The notes under the pieces are model-generated. The model saw only the letters and a program-made list of their open reading frames with translations, made no database searches and was not told where the DNA came from. From Syngnathus acus (lineage: Eukaryota; Chordata; Actinopteri; Syngnathiformes; Syngnathidae): DNA of 64,000 nucleotides. Position 1 is the first letter of the stretch. Each line of letters opens with the position of its first letter. Where the stretch lies: the NCBI RefSeq assembly GCF_901709675.1, contig NC_051092.1, positions 11,674,491 through 11,738,490 of the forward strand, read 5' to 3'. A program made the translations under genes and the position numbers. Of this stretch, positions 12,901 to 24,388 are shown one piece after another.

Positions 12901-14222
12901 TCTCTCAGACCCCCGTACAAGGTTGGCAATACATTCCAGTGTCATGTTTCTCAACATTATTGTACATTAGCAATAGAAAATGTACAGATGGCTCTTTTGA
13001 TGTTTGTAGGCACTGCGCTGGAGCAGCAATGGCGATCACCTGAAGGCTTGGCAGCGAGGCCGTACAGGCTACCCGCTGGTGGACGCAGCCATGAGGCAGC
13101 TGTGGCTGACGGGCTGGATGAACAACTATGCCAGGCACGTGGTGGCATCTTTCCTCATAGCGTACCTCCATCTGCCCTGGCAGGAAGGTTACCGCTGGTT
13201 TCAGGTAGGACAACGTTAGACTAACTGTACGTTTAGAGTGCATGTTTTAAACGGTCACGAACATCTGCGCATGTGCGTAGGACACACTGGTGGATGCCGA
13301 CGTTGCCATCGACGCCATGATGTGGCAGAATGGTGGCATGTGCGGACTGGATCACTGGAACTTTGTCATGCATCCCGTCGATGCCGCCATGACCTGCGAC
13401 CCGTATGGCAACTATGTTAGGAAATGGTGTCCTGAAATTGCAGAGCTACCTGATGAGCTCATTCACAAACCATGGAAATGCCCGGCGTCCATGCTACGAC
13501 GTGCAGGTAAGCCATGCGGCTGAACTAAACTATACTTTTGTAACTGATGTTACACTCACAAAACTATTTTAAGGTGCCACGTATTACTTTATTGAACCAC
13601 AATCAAGACAGATCAAACAATAATGTCTGTAATAATTGCTCTCCTTGCTCACAATGTCAGTACCTAAATCGCTCCTCTTTACTCAGGTGTGGTGCTGGGG
13701 CAAACATACCCTGAAAGAATAGTTACAAACCTGGAGGAGAGGCGTAGTCGCTCTCTTCAAGACGTAGCTGTAGTACGAAGACAACACGAAGAATACGTGG
13801 ACAAACGCTCGGGCTGCGACTTGGTGCCTCTTCCGCCTCGCCTGGTCTCTGAGGCCCTGGGCTTAGCTCACCCGACTACAGAAAAACAGTTCCTCCTTCC
13901 AGTTATCACACGCATGGAATTCAAGCATCAGATGGATGACCCAGACGCGGACGGCGCCGCCAATCCTTACAACGCCGTCCTCAAGGGCTACGTCAGCCGC
14001 AAGAGGGACGAGACGGTGGCATTCCTCAACGAGCGAGACTTCACAGCCAGTGTCTTGCACGAAGGAGCTCAGAGGAGGGAGAGGCTGGAGAGCGACCATC
14101 GCCGCATGGAGGGGCTCCCGCCCACACGGTTCCCACCACGGGGAAGAGCTAGACGCGCCACAAACGCAAAGGACCGCTTCTCGAGCCTACCAGGTGGGGC
14201 TGTTCTTACTACACACAGGTGA
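9919..14222 (+). CDS. Photolyase/cryptochrome family protein with N-terminal UIM-like motif
   Basis: Nine coding exons: 9919-10146, 10663-11137, 11624-11926, 12220-12395, 12470-12554, 12689-12921, 13010-13204, 13281-13506, 13687-14222. All have GT/AG borders and matching phases, giving 818 aa. Residues 1-76 are a helical extension with no family I recognise. Residues 78-92 (EDDELELAVTLSLLD) fit the ubiquitin-interacting motif. The photolyase alpha/beta domain starts near residue 185 (VLVWVRRDLRL), and the FAD domain includes TGYPLVDAAMRQL (519-531) and LVDADVAIDAMMWQNGG (568-584). By hand alignment to E. coli CPD photolyase the tryptophan triad is kept (W504, W557, W580), the Asn near flavin N5 is Asp (D576), W384 is Asn (N582), and substrate-contact E274 is Lys. 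So flavin binding and photoreduction are plausible, but CPD repair is not assured. The C-terminal tail (about 640-818) is basic and unassigned. The last exon could instead splice on at 14194. It is neither the CRY-DASH nor the animal 6-4/CRY1/2 type, and plant-CRY/PHR2-like sequences seem closest. Confidence 0.85.
11230..11530. mobile_element. Probable retroelement 3' fragment in intron 2
   Basis: Intron 2 of the photolyase-like gene holds a C/T-rich segment with repeated TCTTGTCTTTG-like words. It ends in CAATAAACCCTGGTCCAAGC followed by CATTTGGTCGCC and CTTCATGACA. An internal polyadenylation signal with a stereotyped tail is what a dispersed retroelement 3' end looks like, and similar tails are common in fish genomes. 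I cannot name the family or find target-site duplications by eye. Confidence 0.35.
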
Positions 14223-14348
14223 TCCAGAGCCACAACCCCCAGGTTCAGTCCCCCCAGGATTTTTCAATCTATTTTTTGTGATTTCTAACTGTTGTACTTT
14301 ACAAAAAAAGTTTAAAAAAAAATTATATGGGTATTATGATAGTTTTAG

Positions 14349-14354
14349 AATAAA
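14349..14354 (+). terminator. Polyadenylation signal of the photolyase-like gene
   Basis: AATAAA, 127 bases after the predicted stop codon, is the first canonical signal downstream on this strand and the likely 3' end. It supports the gene ending in exon 9 rather than continuing far downstream. Confidence 0.5.
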
Positions 14355-14434
14355 AGAAAAATACATTTGAGAATTTGGAAGCGCACTTTTTCTTATTGAA
14401 CAGCTTGCTTGGGTTATCAGACAAGCAAATACTA

Positions 14435-14565
14435 AAATTCATCCATCCATTTTCTGAACCACTTAGTCCCGACGGGGGTCGCGGGAGTGCTGGAGCCTAT
14501 CCCAGCAGTCATTGGGCAGTAGGCGGGGGACACCCTGAACCGGTTGCCAGCCGATCGCAAAATAA
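14435..14565. repeat. Dispersed teleost repeat fragment
   Basis: The words CATCCATCCATTTTCTGAAC, GGGTCGCGGGAGTGCTGGAG, CCTATCCCAGC and CCGGTTGCCAGCCGATCGCA occur in a fixed order. This is a very common dispersed fish sequence, often seen as the tail of LINE/SINE copies. The copy is partial and non-coding and lies between the convergent photolyase-like and gcsh 3' ends. Confidence 0.6.
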
Positions 14566-14831
14566 AATTCAACTACCGGTAATTAGGTCCCAGTTAAACA
14601 ATATAACAAGACGTCGCTATCTTCAAATTAATATTTTAAAGTCACTTTGATTAACAAGAAACAATGCATTAATAAACATACAGAACTTTGTGAACCGATA
14701 GTGGCTAGTTTGTTCACTGCTGACATCTAGTGGCAGAATGCCTGAAGCTTACAATACAAAAGATTTCTTGCAAGAGTTCTGAACAATAACGTGAAAATAT
14801 TGAGGAATATTTTTTTTTGTTAATCATGAGA

Positions 14832-14837
14832 TTTATT
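14832..14837 (-). terminator. Polyadenylation signal of gcsh
   Basis: TTTATT on the plus strand reads AATAAA on the minus strand, 236 bases beyond the gcsh stop codon. Together with the signal at 14349 it places the two convergent transcript ends about 480 bases apart. Confidence 0.55.
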
Positions 14838-15072
14838 GTACAGTTGTCCACAGTGTACATACAAATTCAAAGTGCTTTTCTTGTCCAGGACACTTATGCC
14901 TGCTTCAACTGAAATATCAAGGAAATAAACGTGACTTACTCGAGCATCACTTCTTTGTTTTGGAGCTTTTTTGAGGTTCCTTAAAGTGAACCTTTATAAG
15001 CAGCTATTCTTCACATTTGCACAACACTGGCAGAGTGGCCGAGCGGGTGTTTGAGGAAAGTGTGAACGAGTT

Positions 15073-16240
15073 TTAGTCCTCTATGGAGCGAATGTATCTC
15101 TCGTAAGCCGCCTCGTCCATCAGGGAGTCCAACTCGGAAGGCTTGGCAATGGTCATCTTCATTAACCATCCTGTGTTAAACACCAATTGTCAAATGGTTA
15201 GATAACTTGTTGGCTGCAGCACCATTATTAACAATTCTGCAGTTTATTTTTATTTTTTAGTGCAAGTTTTATTTAGTGCAAGAGATTTTTATTATATTTT
15301 TGTCCACCTGTCAGACCTTAGCACTGCCTGGTTATTATAAACCATATAAAACACAGAGAAATAAATGTGACCAAACTTTTGAATCCAATTAAAAATATAT
15401 TTAAAAAAAGAACAGTAGTTATGCGTCAACATTTTGGGATGGGCGGTTTCTTTTTTGAACCAGCTGGCACACCAAGTGAGTTTGAGACTAATTCTTTTTT
15501 TTTTTTTTTTTTTTGCTTACCATCTTTGTAGCAAGATTTGTTGACCAGGCCTGGTTTGTCAGCCAGTAGCGCATTGACCTCCACCACCTCCCCAGTCAAT
15601 GGAGAGAAAAGCTCACTAGCGGCCTTAACGCTTTCCAGAGCACCAAACTCGTCTAAGACATCAGAAGTGGACAAATAAGTACATGTACTACATTTAAATA
15701 CATTCATTTAAGATGTAGGTTACCTTGTTGGGCAAGTTGGGTCCCCACCTCCGGCAGTCCACAGTAAACCACATCACCCAGGGCCGCCTGAAAGCCAGAT
15801 TTAGCGTTGACCCAAGTATTTAATCGCTTAGTGTTGATGTTTTGATTGATTCACTCAACAGGACTAAATGTACCTGAGCAAAGTTGCTGATACCGACAGT
15901 CCCGATTCCGTCGTCTCCTACACGAATCCATTCGTGCTTGTCTGTGAATTTGAGTGCTGGAAGAATTTTTTTCAACACAGAATAATTTTAAAAAAGTACG
16001 TTTAAAGAGTTCTTTCTTTACTTTAGCTGGTGGGTAGCCACTGTGTTAGCACGCAAACGACACAGAAGACCTCGGCGAGGTAATACCTGCTGACAACCGG
16101 CTCGACGACGAAATGCTTCTTAGGAGCGAGAATTTAGGACAAAACCGATGAGACGAACGCTGTAGCGGGCGTGATAATAAAGGGAAAAGTGGGGAAAAGT
16201 TAGAAGACACGCAGCAGCGGACAAGACTACAGGCGGACAT
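15073..16240 (-). CDS. gcsh: Glycine cleavage system H protein, mitochondrial
   Basis: Five minus-strand exons: 16240-16087, 15956-15874, 15787-15724, 15652-15521, 15170-15073. They join in frame to 176 aa, close to the usual 173. H protein is the lipoylated carrier of the mitochondrial glycine cleavage complex. It moves the aminomethyl group between the P, T and L proteins. The first exon encodes a Ser/Arg-rich, acid-free leader typical of a mitochondrial presequence. Then come [35 protein letters not shown] and the lipoyl-attachment segment [15 protein letters not shown], whose Lys is the modified residue. [13 protein letters not shown] and [15 protein letters not shown] finish the fold. 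Every hallmark is intact. I chose the ATG at 16240. An in-frame ATG at 16276 would add 12 residues. It is convergent with the photolyase-like gene and should be expressed as a housekeeping gene. Confidence 0.96.
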
Positions 16241-16297
16241 CTTTCTTCTTTGACCTACATGTAAGTAAGTGGGCAAACACTCGCAGGCATGTCTTTA

Positions 16298-16311
16298 GCG
16301 CCACCTGCTGG
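16298..16311 (-). promoter_or_regulatory. CTCF-like motif upstream of gcsh
   Basis: GCGCCACCTGCTGG is a near-consensus CTCF core read on the minus strand. It lies about 60 bases upstream of the gcsh start codon. It has the same orientation as the motif at 9729-9742, and between them they enclose the photolyase-like/gcsh pair. Function is inferred from motif match only. Confidence 0.4.
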
Positions 16312-16659
16312 TCTGGAGTATCACCGAATGACAGGGAAAAGTAGCAATTTGTAAATATTTTAAATCCTTAATGCAAGACTGTTTTGTTTTAAAATATTTC
16401 TTAATTTTTGTTCATGACAGGCCTTTGTAGGTAAAAATTAAAACTGAGCATTTGTATCATCTTTGTCAATGTCGTAGTTCAAAGCTCTCATTTTGCTTTA
16501 AATATTATTGTCACACACAATGCTAATTTCTTCAAAATAATTTGCATGCCTAAATTGCATTATGTGCATACTTACGCCATAATCACCGGGCAAATCAATT
16601 TGGATGAGGATAAGTGGTGCAGAAAAATGATGGCTGGATATTTACAAGCATTCCTAAAC

Positions 16660-17500
16660 CAGCGGTCCCCAACTGCCGGTCCACGGACCCGGTCCGTGGG
16701 TTACTTGGTACCGGGCCGCCAAGCCGCACAGATTTTTTTTTTAAATTTTTTTTATCGACGATCAATTAATTCAGGTCAAGACGCTCGACCCGGTCACGTG
16801 ACATGTTTCACCAATCGAGCCCGCAAAGCTAGCAAAAATGAGTAAGAATTTATTCTGAAAAATGTGGCGATTCTCTCCCAATTTCATCCGTTGGTGCAGC
16901 TGTGTCTCGTGACAGGTTAATTCAGGTCAAGACGTTCGTCCCGGTCACTTGACATGTCACTCCAGGAGAGCCCGCGAAGCTAGCAAAAATGAGCAAGAAG
17001 CAGAGATGTTTCTGAAAAAGCCCAATGAGACGGAAGAAGAAGAGGGTACGACTTCTAAGAAAAGGAAAGCTGCATTTAAAAGAACATTTCTGGAGTCCTA
17101 CTTAAAATATGCATTTATCGCCACAGGTGACTGACGAGCCAAGCAAGCCCACTCTATGTGGCGGCGACAGGCCAGCTAACAAGGCAATGCTTCGACACAT
17201 GGAGACCAAGCATCCTGTATTAAAAGACAAACCTTAACCACTTCGGGTGTCATCGTCTCGGATTACGCCGGCTCGTTTCTGAGAAACAAGCTCAGTGCTC
17301 CCACTAATTCAACGTAATGGTGAGTTTTATTTTGATGTCGTTTATACTTGTTTTAATGCCAGTCGTATCATTTTATTCATTTCATTCGTATTTATATATT
17401 TATTATAAATGTATTATTTATTTATATAAATGTATTATTTATTTATATAAATTTCTGACACGTAACCGGTCCGTGGCGTAAAAAAGGTTGGGGACCACTG
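16660..17500. mobile_element. Decayed hAT element of the ZBED type
   Basis: The ends CAGCGGTCCCCAACTGCCGG and GGTTGGGGACCACTG are imperfect inverted repeats. Adjoining bases TCCTAAAC (16652-16659) and CCCTAAAC (17501-17508) look like an 8-bp target-site duplication with one mismatch, as expected for hAT insertions. Inside are broken pieces resembling the N-terminus of ZBED-type transposase: a Lys-rich start, ESYLKYAFIATGD (ending at 17132), and a CGGDRPANKAMLRHMETKHP-like zinc-finger segment in another frame. An 80-base stretch near 16773-16840 is repeated at 16920-16995, so the copy also has an internal duplication. It is not functional. Confidence 0.75.
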
Positions 17501-18052
17501 CCCTAAACAGTACTCCCACTAGAGGTCTCTATAAATGTATTTTGCTTCAAAAACATGAACGCCCCCTTCCATGCCTCCAAAAAGGCATTTCAGCGTTTCT
17601 AAAAGTTGGGCCCAAACAAACAACATCCCATCTTACCTTAATATCGATATAAACTCTGCATATTGTATTGGACAGAGAAAAGGTAGCAATAAAATATTCT
17701 AGCAAAATCTCTGAATTACACTAAAAACCTTATAGGGTGTATTTAACACTTTTATTAATACAAAACAACAGGATATATAAAGAAATTTTCACTCTCATGC
17801 CTTGAGGGAATTCTATTGCTCCAAAATGTATTATCTGTGAAAGTGGCATGATTTAAATGACAAAATCAAACAAACTCCCTTTGTCCCATTCTGGCTTCAT
17901 AAACTAAATACACTTGTAAGACAAACAAAATGACACAAAACGACTAATAAAAGTGTTCCTCAACCTTGCTTCCCCACCCCCAGCCCACATTTTCTTCTAG
18001 AAGCAGGCTAAAAAGCTACAAACATAAATAAAGAAAAGCACATTTTGCTTGG

Positions 18053-18088
<36 letters not shown>

Positions 18089-18438
18089 TTACACAGCTTG
18101 TAGAGAGTCCATCCAGTGTCCACTTTTCTTTTTCGTGATTCTGTAGGTGAGAACACAAATCCAAAAAAATACAAAAACAAAACACCGTGCCACAACAGCG
18201 TGGTGTGTGGAGAAAGGAGTGAAAACAAGGGAAGAAAACTATGCGTGTATCTATGCGTGGTGTGTGTGTGTATTGATGGGTTAGGGGTCCTTGGCGGGCA
18301 GGCAAGAGAGGGGTCTTGAGTCTGTAAAAGTCTCTCCTCACTGCAGGTTAGGAACTGCGAGGTTGTGAGGGCAGCTAGGAAGTTCATCTCGGACTGTGGT
18401 AAGATCACCTCACGCGCGCGCACACTATCTGGTGACGT

Positions 18439-21400
18439 CTAAGTGGTTCTCTCGTCGCCGTCTGTCTCCTGCTTGGTCCGGCGCAGATTGCTCTTCATTT
18501 TCACAAACTCAGGAGTGTTCTCCTGCTCCTCCTCGTTCTTCTGTTGCTCCAGCTCCAGCTGCAAAGATGCGTGCGGTTTGATTAAATGCGGGCCTAGAGC
18601 AACAATCTAACATTTATATTATAGAGTAGAGCTGTTCTGATTTTACCATCATATCACTCACAAAGCCTTACATATGATTTGACCAAGGGAGAACAAATTG
18701 GTGGAGTTATGCCAAACGCTACTAAATGCTAATTAGCCTTAACATTGAGCCTGCTTGGCCTTTCTTTGACAGTTGTTTGGCTGGTTTAGATTTAGTTTGA
18801 CAGTAAACCGATTATCTGCCTAACAGCTGCTTGTTGTGAGGTGAGTTGACTTCTGCCCCAGCGCTCGTATGCAAGGCAAAACACAGCTCTTGACAATTCT
18901 GGTCACTCAAATCTCAAGGCACCATTGTGCAGTATATTAAGATTGTTCTGTTTATTACATTGCTGTTCTTTTTTAATGACTGGAAATATTGCAGCCATTA
19001 CCTGTTCCAATTTTTGTTGTCTTTTCATGAGTTCAATCTCCAAGTCGCTCCTCTTCTTGTCCGCCTCCTGCTCTTCCTTCTGAGCTTTGAGGACTTGGTC
19101 TCTCTTCCTCTTCTCCAGAACCTTCTGGAGTTCGGGTTTGTTCTGAGGAGCCAGGCCCCTGTGCGCAAAACAAACAAACAAGAAACAGCCCGTTACTAGC
19201 GTGTACTAACAAGTATCAATTAAATCAAATATGCTGCAGATGAGCATGACCTCATTCCGCCTTGTGACACGTATTCCCCTTTCTCAGTGTTTTGGATTAT
19301 AAACATGTCAGTGGTGCTCTCTTTTGGTTTTGATCCAGAGCCAATTGTAGCAAATTATCCGGTCTGCGGACCAGCACTGGAACTGACCATAGGGGAAAAA
19401 GGGATGAAATCATAGCCTGCTTCTCATTACTTTTCCAAATGTTGCAGAGACACAAGTCAGAAGCAAGTGGGTTTGTGAATTCCACACTCGCACAAATGTG
19501 CGTGTACACACACAGTTGATGGTACACGAGCCGCAATAAGCTACATTACATTCCAAGACGTTAGTCCATCACTAATTTTGGCAGGATTTTGAAACAATTT
19601 CATCTCTATAAGAAATAACATTATAAATAAATCTGTTGCAAGGTCAAATTGTCATCATAAAACCTCATAAAAGTGTACAGGCAGTATTTTAGGAAAAGGT
19701 TTCAAATTCAGGGATGGAAAAGCTTTTGCACTCAAGGACCCCATTTGATTTTTAAAACATATCCATAGACCAGGACATAAAAAGTGTAGGTAAAATAGAA
19801 TTAATTAACTCTATTCATTCTCATTTTAACCTTATTATTCTATTTAATTTGGGTATAATTTATTAAAAACCTACTATTTAGTAATAAAAAGTTCAACGTT
19901 GACTAAGTTTGTGAAACTATTGCTCATTGCGGTTAGCGCATCCTGGGGAGGATCACACAACTCATGGGCGTGTGCTGCTGATGTCAAAAGACTCATGGGG
20001 ACAGTTCGTGTGCATGTGTGTGTGTGTATGTGTTCACATCACGCAGCAATTCCAAATGTTGTGATGTCATCCTCCAAAAACTCAGACAAGTTGTGGGTTG
20101 AGTAAGATTGGATAGAGGCTAAGATGGAAATGGATGAGCACTAAAAGCTTGAAAAGGATCCGCAGAGGCTCGATGAAATGCATTTGCATAAACTTACACG
20201 CACACACATGCACACACTTTTCTATTCCCATTACCATACCACTCACTCACTCACTCACTCACTCACTCACTCACTCACTCACTCACTCACTCACTCACTC
20301 ACTCACTCACTCACTCACTCACTCACTCACTCACTCACTCACTCACTCACTCACTCACTCACTCACAATTTTACATAGACTGTCACACTAATACAATACC
20401 CCCCACATACTCTCACACACACTCATGTTCTCTCACACCGCCCCCCCAACACCCAAACACACAAAAGATTACATAAGAGCAGAAAAAGGCTACCATTACT
20501 TTAAGAATTTTTTAACACAACAACCACCCTCCTCCTTTGATGTAATAACACGCCGTCGTCATGAATCTGGTCACTTTCATTAAACGTATCACTAAGTCTT
20601 GAACGTTACATAATCGTGCTCACAATGTTCCCAGAAGCTGTGGGAGTTTTCTCCCTCTACCTCCACCATGATTACTTGAGTGAAGAAGAAATTGTGTGTG
20701 TGTGTGTGTGTGTTGTCTTGTGAGAATATTTACTGGCCTCGAGCATGCAGTTTAAGAGTTGTCTGACAAAGGCACGGCCATTTTAACATCCAAAATCATT
20801 CATTTGAATGATTAATCAGTTCTGAACTCCTGTTTCCACTTTATTGTTGCTTGGAACAGAATGATAGCTGGGAAACTAGCAATCGATGACTAAATACACC
20901 CACCAGACTGTGATGGTCAGTTGCCGTGACAACAATATAGTAAATAAACAATCAAAACACTTAACTACTTTGGAGTCCTGGCTCACCCAAGCCCCTCAAC
21001 TGCAGGGTCTGGCAATGTATCACTATGAAGACTAGTTTGTCTCTTGCCTTTGACACGATAGTATTTCTGTGTAGTGCAGCCAAGGCTTGAAAATAGTGGA
21101 TTTTGCTTAGCCTCGTAGAAGTTGTGGACGGAGAAACTCAGCATGGGGGTAAAAGTATGTAAATTAGCCGTCTATGCATATAAGGTTCAGATCATAATTC
21201 ACTAATTTCTCCATTGTGGATAAAAAAAACTAAACTAACTCCAACTTTTGACTCTTGCCTTTCAATGGTTTCACTTTTTAACTCTAAAACCACTGTTGCC
21301 AAGTCAATAAGATTCCATTCTATTTTTTGTATGACGGTGGAGGAGATTGAGGTCAGAGAATGTAATAACAGTGCCTGCTAAAAGATGCTTACCACTCTCC

Positions 21401-23460
21401 TCCCTAGCGTGTGGACAAATGCTTTCATAATTATAAACCCTTCTGGCTCGGTCGCTATGCACAGTGAATGCCCCTCCAATGTTTTTTCCAAAACACAGGA
21501 ATTTTCTTAAAATTGCTCAGCGTGCATGCGTTTGTATGTGTACACAGGCGGAGAACGGCCCTCGGCTGCGACTGTTTTGTAATCTGGATTACATAATATG
21601 CCTTTTCATGCATCCTCAGCAGCTCTAGCCACCCCACCAGCACTCTCATGGTCATGACTAATCCACTGGAGAAAGAAAAAAGTGCTCCATTCCTCACACA
21701 CTTCACACATTCCCACCATGCCGTAGCATCATACTAATGTTTGTAAATTAAGGTAACACATGTTTACCCATGTGTAACATCAGACATAAATTCAGCCCAG
21801 CGTGTCATTGTGGATAGCATGTTTGCTAGTTCGTGCTAGCATGTCATTGTGGATAGCATGTTGGTTAACACTATCGATGAGCCTTGTGTGAAAGTGGTGT
21901 TTGTATTGAATAATGTAATTACAGAATACAGTGCAGTGTTTATGTATCTGAGTTCATGACTGTGTGCATTTGAGACGGATGGCGTTGCTTTATGATACTT
22001 TAAGTGCCTTGGCGCCACCTTGTTAATCATTGGCAGAGGTTGGTCCCTACCCCTAGAACTAGGATTCACTGCACTTTTATAAAAAAAAAAATAAAAAATA
22101 AAAATAAATAAAATTTCTACTGAACCAATAGGCGAGGAAAAAAGACGAGTGGATGTTGTAAATAATTGTACAGAGACGATTTTAATTTCGCAGAACATAC
22201 TTGCAAGTCTGCTTTGGCCTGCTGGGATAATCTATGGCGGTAGAAAAGATGGCTAATGCTATCATTCCAACTCTCTAAGATAATTCTGCATAAAAGACTC
22301 ATTGCATGACCTCGACCTCACTCTGTAGCGTCGCCTCACTCTCGGACCTTTTATTACACACTCCCGTGATGTAACATCTGTCGCTATTTATAGATCTGCC
22401 ACAAAGATGCTAGCGCTCCATCCCACGAGGGAAACATGCCAGTGGGGATGGGGCGATCTCACCACACTGACCACATGACCTGCTTTGCCCCGTGCGATCT
22501 TTTTGCGTAACGCATCTGTGACACACAAATGCACCCCAGCTTTTATGTAAGAGACGTTATGAAGGATTCGTGGCCTGCACTTTATATAATACTGCCGCTG
22601 GAGGTTGGATGTTACGCTCAAGACACCTAACAGACACCCCCCCCCCCCCAAGTAGCTGACATCAGGTGGACCATCACACCAAGGACGTCTCATGTGAATT
22701 ACATTACCTCAGCCTCCATGAGTGGAGGCTAGAATAGAGTGATGTGCATGAGAGGGGGGTGGGGGGCACAGAACTCAAATTCTGGCCTCCCTTCACTGGC
22801 TCCCTGAACATATTAAGAGTTTATCTTAAGCGACATTTATTTGTTTTCACCTGCCTGATGCCTCAAGTACGCAGACCAGAGGCTACTAGAGGTTGCAAGG
22901 GGACTAAGCGGATCCTCAAAGGGGATCAAACCTTTTCTGTTACTGATCCTTCCCTTTGACTGTCTCTTAGATGTTAGGCAAGCCCCCCTCTGTTCACTTT
23001 TAAAAGTCATCTATAGACAAATTTTTATTCTTTGGCTTTTGACCCAACATGAGCCTTGATATTGTTCTGTTTTAGGGTATCTGTTGTATTTGTGAGGATT
23101 AATTGATTGATCGATTAATCAATTGAATACTGATGGAAATGTATTACATTTGTGTTAATGGTTATCATACGATTGATTTTTACTCTATTACTACTATTTT
23201 ACTCAGCACTTTGCATACAGCGATGCTTGTTTCAAAGTGCTATCAAAATAATGTTTCGTTGAGTAAAAGGCATGTAAAGAGACTCATCCTGCAGTTGGTG
23301 AGAAGGTTTCAACATCTGATGTGTTTACAGACCTCTTTTGGTTCATAAGCAGCTCCCTGTGGAGGTCCTGATGGTTGCGGGAGTTCTTGACCGGGTTGAT
23401 TAATTTCTTGGGTTTGATGAGCTGATCGGAGTCACTCTCCAAACAGTCTGGCTCGGCCAT
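18439..23460 (-). CDS. fam107b: FAM107B family coiled-coil protein (common coding exons)
   Basis: Three minus-strand exons, 23460-23333, 19158-19002 and 18558-18439, join in frame to 134 aa (human FAM107B is about 131). The protein begins [14 protein letters not shown]. It carries the family hallmark [20 protein letters not shown], then [20 protein letters not shown], a long charged heptad-like coiled coil (about residues 65-105), and the conserved [12 protein letters not shown] near the C-terminus. The family (Pfam FAM107/DUF1151; FAM107A is DRR1/TU3A) comprises small heat- or stress-linked, actin- or nucleus-associated proteins. The biochemical role of 107B is not well fixed. Introns are 172 bp-scale shorter at the donor of exon 1 than its 4.2-kb first intron; the second intron is about 440 bp. 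No residue appears lost. It is transcribed away from elapor2. Confidence 0.93.
19740..19800. repeat. Possible hAT-derived remnant
   Basis: GGGATGGAAAAGCTTTTGCA followed by CTCAAGGACCCCATTTGATT resembles the ends of degenerate hAT copies found across fish genomes. Only one short piece is present, inside the fam107b intron region. The assignment is tentative. Confidence 0.2.
20240..20366. repeat. (ACTC)n tetranucleotide microsatellite
   Basis: About 31 perfect uninterrupted units of CACT/ACTC in the first fam107b common intron. Lack of interruptions suggests a young, length-variable locus. The open frame Thr-His-Ser-Leu repeated across it is a by-product and not a protein. Confidence 0.97.
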
Positions 23461-24388
23461 GACACTCCTCCCTGGAGACAGCGACAGACCAGGGTCACGC
23501 GAATCTGAACGCAGACACAAGACCACAGGCCACCAGTATGAGATGGGACATTTAAATATGGGTGGAGATGGAAACTTATCCAATCTAACAACACTGTAGT
23601 TTGACATCATAATTGGGTTTACATAATATTGTGTTCAGTGAACGGTTATTCCTTTGGGCTGTTTTTATGAAGTAATGCTCACGATTATGTTGAATAATAG
23701 TGATGGACTCATTACATAAGAGGAATGAAGAGAACGAGCCGCATGCAAATGGACAAACGAAATGGACACACGCACTCACTTTATCTCATTTTCTGCACAT
23801 TTGCATTGCTGGCCACACTGTTTACAAGTCATTTGGGTAACAGTTGATATTTATTGAAGCCAAAAACAGCACAGTTCCAGAAGCACACTACAAGTACTAC
23901 ACAACGCACTTGTATAGCCAACGACAACAAATGTAAGCAATGCTTACGACACCTTATTATGAACAACAGACCATCCAACCTTTTTCCGTTTCAAAAGTTA
24001 CTTTGACATATTACCAATATGACGAGCAAAGAGGTATTTCACTCTAAATTCACCTTTCCATTAGTCAGAAATGACTCTAGCATAACATTCAATCACACCT
24101 CATTTTAATTTGTTCATCTTCATCAATCTGAATTTAATCAAACCTACATTTTTTATTTTATTTGACAGACACAATGCGCATCAATGAACTTTTCTGTAGA
24201 TCCACCAGACTTAGTCAAGCACATGCCAAGATATATCAACATTTTCTCAACACGACCCGGCGATTCCAAACCGCTGAATAAAGTGACTAAGACAATATAA
24301 ATAGCTTAAGTTCCTTTACTCAAGTAAAGCAACAATACAAACGACAAAAATGAATCAAGAGTGCGTAGTCAACTACTACTTAACTCAC

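Noticed and set aside
15028-15065. tRNA-like start (GGCAGAGTGGCCGAGCGG)
   Set aside because: It resembles a tRNA-Leu/Ser A box, but no B box (GGTTCGA) or closing stem follows, and it overlaps the gcsh 3' UTR.
20134-20391. Thr-His-Ser-Leu repeat protein
   Set aside because: It is the translation of the (ACTC)n microsatellite.
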